This document shows positions 60,782-64,000 of a stretch of 64,000 nt of DNA, piece after piece. The stretch is taken from the NCBI GenBank assembly GCA_949361645.1, contig OX442433.1, positions 1,036,718-1,100,717 on the forward strand, read 5' to 3'. The notes beneath the pieces were generated by a model. That model searched no databases. It worked only from the letters and a program-made list of their open reading frames with translations, and was not told the origin of the DNA. The DNA is from Spongilla lacustris (lineage: Eukaryota > Porifera > Demospongiae > Spongillida > Spongillidae). Position numbers and translations under genes: made by a program. How positions within the stretch are numbered: the stretch's first letter is position 1; every line of letters begins with the position of its first letter.

Positions 60782-63645
60782 TACACACATGCACACACAC
60801 ACACAAAGATGTATACATTCCTGGTTGATTAGTGTTTCCCCACATACCCACACTATATGCATTCTCCAAAGGTGACAATCACCCTCTCTTTTATCAACTA
60901 CATTTGTTGAGTCCAGCTGGTTCCAAGTTATGGCATGCATATTTTGATCCAATGCCTAGGATCATCTAAGCTTTATCTCAGAGTCACAAAGCAACAAAAG
61001 CATTCTTTTCCGTGTCCTTTGGGTTCCACGTGTGATTGGGCATGTGACCGTGCATATACATGTACACACTCACATGAACACACATATGACGTCACATATA
61101 TGCACACATGCTTATATGGAGGCATTACATATGGTGTGATCCTGAAAGGACACACTAGAGATTGTTGCTTGCACCATACATTTGTGTACAAACTTTGGAT
61201 GAGGTGGATCTGGCAGCAAAGAGGTGTTGTGCCAGGATGACAACAGGCTCGTTGTTTGTGTATTTGTGTTGGTGTATATGTGTGTGTATTTGTGGTGGTG
61301 TGTATGTGTGTGTTTGTGTGTATTTGTGTTGATGTGTATGTGTTTGTATTTGTGTTGGGATTTGTGTTGGTGTGTTGGAATTTGTATTGCTTGTGTGTGT
61401 GGTGATTTGATGTACATTTGGTTCTTATGATTGCTGCTGGAAAGTTATTGGGTTCATTAGGATGGCATTTTACCATCTATGGTACTTCAACTTAAGGCAG
61501 GTATATGGAAGAAAAAACTCAGATCCCTTTCCTTCCAACCTTCCCCCTTCCTCTCACTCACTTGGTAACCTCCCTGACCCCTCTTCCCCTTCCCCCTTCC
61601 CCTCACTCACTTGGTAACCTCCCTGACCCCCTCTTTCCCCTTCCCCCCTTCCCCTCACTTACTTGTTAACCTCCCTTTCCTCTTACCTTGTTACAGGTTC
61701 GTCTACCAGACATGGAGCTGATGGTGAACCTTGGGGACTGGCCGATGAATACCAAGTCTCGCCAGCCTTATCCGTTCTTCTCGTGGTGTGGGTCAGAGGG
61801 GACTCGGGACATAGTGTGGCCCACTTGGGACCTGATGAGGTCCACCATCACTGGCATGGACAGGTGAGGGCTTGGTGCAGACAGGCAGCATGTGAGGGGG
61901 GTGCACACAGGGGTGCACATGTGAGGGGGGTACAGGGGTGCACATGTGAGGGGGTACACATGTGAGGGGGCACAGGGGTGCACATGTGAGGGGGTGCACA
62001 TGTTAGGGGGTACACGTGAGGGGGGTACAGGGGTGCACATGTGAGGGGTACACATGTGAGGGGGTACAGGGGTGCACATGTGAGGGGGTACACATGTGAG
62101 GGGGTACAGGGGTGCACATGTGAGGGGGGTACAGGGGTGCACATGTGAGGGGGGTACAGGGGTGCACATGTGAGGGGGTACAGGGGTGCACATGTGAGGG
62201 GGTACAGGGTGCACATGTGAGGAGGTGCACATGTGAGGAGGTACAGGGGTACACATGTGATGGGTGCACATGTGAGGGGGTGCACATGTGAGGGTACACA
62301 TGGGGGGGTTGTATTATTGAAGTGAGTAGAGGGATGTGACAAGTTTTGGTTCAAAGTCATGTATCAAAGTGAGGTGTGACTTGAAGTCATGAGCTGTCTT
62401 GGCCTAAGGTGAGGCTGAAGTCATGTGATGTAATAGGCTGAAGTCATGTGATGTAATAGGCTGAAGTCATGTGGCCTAAGGTCAGGTGTTGTGTCCATGG
62501 AATGAAGGTGACTCATGGCTACCTCATCCCATGGCTACCTCATCCCATACTTTTGGCCACCTGGCCTGTGGACTGCACTCCTGTGGCATCAGAAACCAAT
62601 GGTGGTTGGACCATTGGAGCCACTGGCTGATCAGAGCACAGACAACAGAGGCTGTGCAAGACCTCAATATGGCCTGTATATTGGCCTGTATATTGGCCTG
62701 TATATTAGCCTGGATATTGGCCTGGATATTGGCCTGGATATTGGCCGCAATATGGCCTATATATTGGCCTGTGTATTGGCCTGTATATTGGCCTGTATAT
62801 TGGCCTGGATATTGGCTTATATATTGGCCTGTATATTAGCCTGGATATTGGCCTGGATATTGGCCTCAATATGGCCTCAATATGGCCTATATATTGGTGG
62901 ATATTGGCCTGGATATTGGCCTGTATATTAGCCTGGATATTGGCCTCAATATGGCCTGTATATTGGCCTGGATATTGGCCTGGATATTGGCCTGGATATT
63001 GGCCTGGATATGGGCCTCAATATGGCCTGGATATTGCCTGTATAGACCTGAATATTGGCCTGGATATTAGAATGAATATGCCCTAGATATTGGCCTGGAT
63101 ATTAGAATGAATATGGCCTAGATATTAGACTGGATATTATGGCCTATATACAAACTGATCACTAGGACTGTGACACTGTGTATGGTGAGGCATCAACTCT
63201 GCAAAATGAAACTACCAGATGATTCACCATTTGCACACTGATCAGCTCTTGATGGCCTCACCACCACACCACACCACACCCACCCATTTTCCCTGTGGTT
63301 TGTATGGTATCATGAGGTCATCATCTGATGGTGTTAGGATTCATGAGGTCATCACTGATGGTGTTAGGAATGCATACATGTAGGTGAATAGATGGTGACC
63401 ATGGTGACATAAAGATAAGGTGGAGTCACCTGGGACAGGTGATGAGGTATGGTGATATCGGTATTCCTGTACTTCCTTGTACAGCAGTATTGGCTGTAGG
63501 GTCATTAACCCCTCAGGCTCCGGTCGTAATATCCTAGTATGCATGTGCTTCCATAGAAGGCTTGTGGTCCCTGCTTGAGCTTGCATTTTGGTGTGATTTG
63601 ATTTTGACATGGAGTAGCTACCGAGGAGCTACTTATGCATGTGTG

Positions 63646-63717
<72 letters not shown>

Positions 63718-64000
63718 ATGTCAGTGTAATGTGTGTGGTGGTTGTGTGTGTACATTTATGTGTTTGTTATGTGTGTGTGTGTGCTATCCCATAGGTGATA
63801 ACCTATACACCAGTCCCCTGTATGGGACTAGCAATGGGCAGAGTGTTGTCTGGTTTCCTCGGCAACATCGTCAAGGGGTTGGCCCAAATGTTCATCCGTC
63901 TTTCTACCACCCTTGCAGGGTTTCATTGACCGTTATGGGGACCCAACAGGGCAGGGCCATTCCTTGGGAGGACAGGACCCCAAAGGCTTTTTTTCGTGGG
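58705..64000 (+). CDS. POGLUT2: Protein O-glucosyltransferase 2/3 (KDEL-containing), 5' part
   Basis: Exons: 58705-58892, 59075-59480, 59919-59996, 61697-61863 and 63919 to the window end, with all phases joined. A signal peptide of about 24 residues (a poly-Leu core) is followed by a filamin-type repeat (GAGINPNQGQLPL, then IYIQARDENGN, then HNGKHVAQSPYQL). Then comes the CAP10-like glycosyltransferase start: LPDMELMVNLGDWP, PFFSWCGSEGTRDIVWPTWD and finally PWEDRTPKAFFRG, where the window ends. Known role: ER enzymes that add O-glucose to EGF repeats of Notch-type proteins. The catalytic C-terminus and KDEL signal lie beyond the window. The exon 1 donor GTTTAG is weak and chosen because phase and family pattern fit. 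Introns hold (CA)n and two minisatellites. Confidence 0.92.
58960..59044. repeat. (CA)n in first POGLUT intron
   Basis: CA repeat ending about 30 bases before the acceptor of exon 2 (59075). Confidence 0.95.
61870..62310. repeat. Minisatellite starting at the POGLUT exon 4 donor
   Basis: Units such as GTGCACATGTGAGGGGGTACAGGG, about 20 copies, begin a few bases after the donor CAG|GTGAGGG at 61863. The unit contains AGGTGAGG-like and TGTGAGG donor-like pieces. Confidence 0.93.
62668..63145. repeat. 12-bp minisatellite in POGLUT intron 4
   Basis: About 40 copies of ATTGGCCTGGAT and ATTGGCCTGTAT. A 12-bp unit keeps the frame open as a Trp/Ile/Leu/Ala-rich hydrophobic repeat, but it lies inside an intron. 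Confidence 0.95.
63640..63716. repeat. (TG)n microsatellite
   Basis: Uninterrupted TG of about 75 bp, 200 bp before the last exon in the window. Confidence 0.97.

Noticed and set aside
62486..63086. Hydrophobic Trp/Ile/Leu/Ala repeat resembling a membrane protein
   Set aside because: 12-bp satellite within a POGLUT intron; hydrophobicity follows from the GGCCTG-TATATT unit.

Overview
The window looks like nuclear DNA of an early-branching or otherwise compact-genome metazoan. A sponge is my best guess, but the sequence alone cannot settle it. The genes are animal genes: mucolipin channel, FACT subunit SPT16, CFDP1/BCNT, SMIM13, TMEM170, p130Cas-type scaffold and a KDEL-type O-glucosyltransferase. 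They have GT-AG introns, some as short as about 50-60 bp. No prokaryotic operon signals, rRNA or CRISPR were seen. I built exon models by hand from splice signals, reading phase and remembered family sequence patterns. No alignment or search was run.

Layout. 1-14.4 kb, minus strand: a mucolipin (TRPML) locus with one complete 13-exon gene (5155-14369). Directly downstream is a second tandem set of exons for the luminal domain through the pore (1423-4993). This set has no N-terminal/S1 exons of its own and its tail exon is cut by a 532-bp palindrome. 14.5-32.9 kb, plus strand: a complete 35-exon SPT16 gene (1027 aa) whose introns are full of minisatellites. 33-36 kb: a frameshifted RAG1-N-terminus-like zinc fragment and a 1.5-kb minisatellite. 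36.5-37.7 kb, plus: a two-exon gene for a small protein with NlpC/P60/LRAT-like His and Cys motifs and a C-terminal hydrophobic segment. 37.9-40.9 kb: a degraded non-LTR retroelement, an 818-bp foldback element and a tRNA-like relic. 41.4-46.4 kb: two successive rearranged copies of the 3' part of SPT16, with intron satellites, stop codons and micro-inversions. 46.7-52.8 kb, minus: CFDP1. 52.9-53.2 kb, plus: SMIM13. 53.5-56.2 kb, minus: TMEM170. 56.3-58.5 kb, plus: CAS scaffold. 58.7 kb to the end, plus: a POGLUT2/3 (KDELC) gene that runs off the window.

Three gene pairs are head-to-head with only about 140-170 bp between start codons (mucolipin/SPT16, CFDP1/SMIM13, TMEM170/CAS), which implies shared promoters. 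SPT16 and CFDP1 are both chromatin proteins. The others act in lysosome, membrane, adhesion signalling and ER roles, so the neighbourhood reflects packing rather than one pathway.

The most unusual feature is that several minisatellites contain copies of adjacent splice sites together with exon ends. In SPT16 intron 26 the 3' splice site and the first 11 exon bases occur 19 times. Intron 28 repeats the 5' splice site about 15 times and intron 23 repeats it three times. The long open frames in such arrays are by-products of the repeats and not genes.
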